Positions 22,639-23,012 of a stretch of 23,012 nt of DNA are shown piece after piece. The DNA comes from Butyrivibrio sp. CAG:318 (GTDB lineage Bacteria; Bacillota; Clostridia; Lachnospirales; Lachnospiraceae), in assembly GCA_000431815.1 (NCBI GenBank), contig FR889209.1:1-23012 (forward strand). The letters run 5' to 3'. A program made the position numbers and the translations under genes. The notes beneath the pieces were generated by a model that saw nothing but the letters and a program-made list of their open reading frames with translations, did no database searches and was not told the origin of the DNA. How positions within the stretch are numbered: position 1 is the first letter of the stretch; each line of letters opens with the position of its first letter.

Positions 22639-22710
22639 GTTCTCATAGTTAAATGGATATAACAAGCGCCTCCTAAGCGCTAGTTGAGGGTTCGATTCCC
22701 CCTGGGAACG
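22639..22710 (+). tRNA. tRNA-Arg, anticodon CCT
   Basis: GTTCTCA (22639-22645) pairs with TGGGAAC (22703-22709), one T-G pair. The D arm is GTTA/TAAC, the anticodon stem AGCGC/GCGCT closes the loop CTCCTAA with anticodon CCT (reads AGG), and the T-loop is TTCGATT. The T-stem has one A-C mismatch (GAGGG against CCCCC). The discriminator is G and CCA is not encoded. Confidence 0.93.
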
Positions 22711-22717
22711 TTCGATT

Positions 22718-22754
22718 AAAGCAGTAATGACTGAAAAAGTCATTGCTGCTTTTT
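22718..22754 (+). terminator. Intrinsic terminator after tRNA-Arg
   Basis: A 15-bp stem (22718-22732 with 22738-22752, one T-G pair) closes a five-base GAAAA loop and runs into a TTTTT run. It begins eight bases after the tRNA. Confidence 0.93.
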
Positions 22755-22868
22755 GGCTTTGGACGGAAAATCTCCCTGAATAATTATCAAAGGGCTGCTT
22801 ATGTAACAGGAAATATTTGTAATAATTTGTCGAGAAGTGCCATGTATATAATGTAGTGAGGTTTTAAC

Positions 22869-22985
22869 ATGACCAAAGACGAAGAAATCAGAATGATAAA
22901 TGAAAAATTGAAAGACTTCTGGGATTATTGTGAAGAGAGACAGAGGGAAGAACGTATAATAGCAGAGATGAAAATTAAGGGTTGA
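22869..22985 (+). CDS. Small charged ORF of 38 codons
   Basis: An ATG at 22869, with GAGG seven bases before it, opens 38 codons rich in acidic and basic residues (MTKDEEIRMINEKLKDFWDY, then CEERQREERIIAEMKIKG). It looks like a single amphipathic helix. A TATAAT (22846-22851 region) lies shortly upstream but without a good -35. I do not recognise the peptide. It could be a true small protein ahead of the next gene, or the start of an accessory region after the tRNA. Confidence 0.45.
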   Translation: MTKDEEIRMINEKLKDFWDYCEERQREERIIAEMKIKG

Positions 22986-22992
22986 GAAGTCA

Positions 22993-23012
22993 GTGCCTTT
23001 GGAAAAATTATG
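22993..23012 (+). CDS. Possible start of the next gene, cut by the window edge
   Basis: A GTG at 22993, with AAGGG about eleven bases before it, opens MPLEKL and runs off the end. It lies eight bases after the small ORF's stop codon. Too little is visible to assign anything. Confidence 0.2.

Noticed and set aside
1..23012. Mobile element, CRISPR array, toxin-antitoxin or defence genes
   Set aside because: No transposase, integrase, direct-repeat array or defence motif was found; gene order is the conserved Firmicute origin order throughout.

Overview
This window is the replication-origin region of a low-GC Firmicute. Gene content and protein style (YidD/YidC without a lipoprotein signal, DUF4446 after parB, an RnpA with the RHRLTR form of the RNR motif, class I two-subunit fumarase) point to Clostridia, most likely Lachnospiraceae. 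The family assignment is inference; no search was run.

Layout. All genes from position 1 to about 10,230 lie on the minus strand: tRNA-Ser(GCT), fumB, fumA, gyrA, gyrB, recF, yaaA (S4 domain), dnaN, dnaA. All genes from about 10,613 to the end lie on the plus strand: rpmH, rnpA, yidD, yidC, jag, mnmE, mnmG, rsmG, a 150-residue coiled-coil protein of unknown function, two parS sites, parA, parB, a DUF4446 membrane protein, an HD-GYP-like protein, serS, tRNA-Arg(CCT) and a 38-codon small ORF. Transcription diverges from the dnaA-rpmH gap, as expected when replication starts there and every gene is read with its fork.

The origin is bipartite, as in Bacillus subtilis. One part (10,231-10,612) holds divergent dnaA and rpmH promoters, two perfect DnaA boxes and a large inverted repeat. 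The other part (8,577-8,868, between dnaA and dnaN) holds several DnaA boxes and a full basal unwinding arrangement on the minus strand: DnaA box, C-run, six DnaA-trio triplets, then AT-rich DNA. The initiator (dnaA), clamp (dnaN), repair mediator (recF) and gyrase (gyrBA) form one cluster. The other arm has ribosome and RNase P, membrane insertion, tRNA modification, and chromosome partition genes. Two perfect parS palindromes sit just before parA.

The most unusual signals are a phased, same-orientation run of six DnaA-box-like 9-mers inside the mnmE coding region, an unrecognised coiled-coil gene in the place where B. subtilis has noc (its stop codon touches parS), a gyrA terminator hairpin that also seems to carry the fumAB -10 element, and a SerRS whose active-site motifs look archaeal/eukaryotic rather than like E. 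coli SerRS. No mobile element, CRISPR array or defence system was seen; most of the window is core chromosome.
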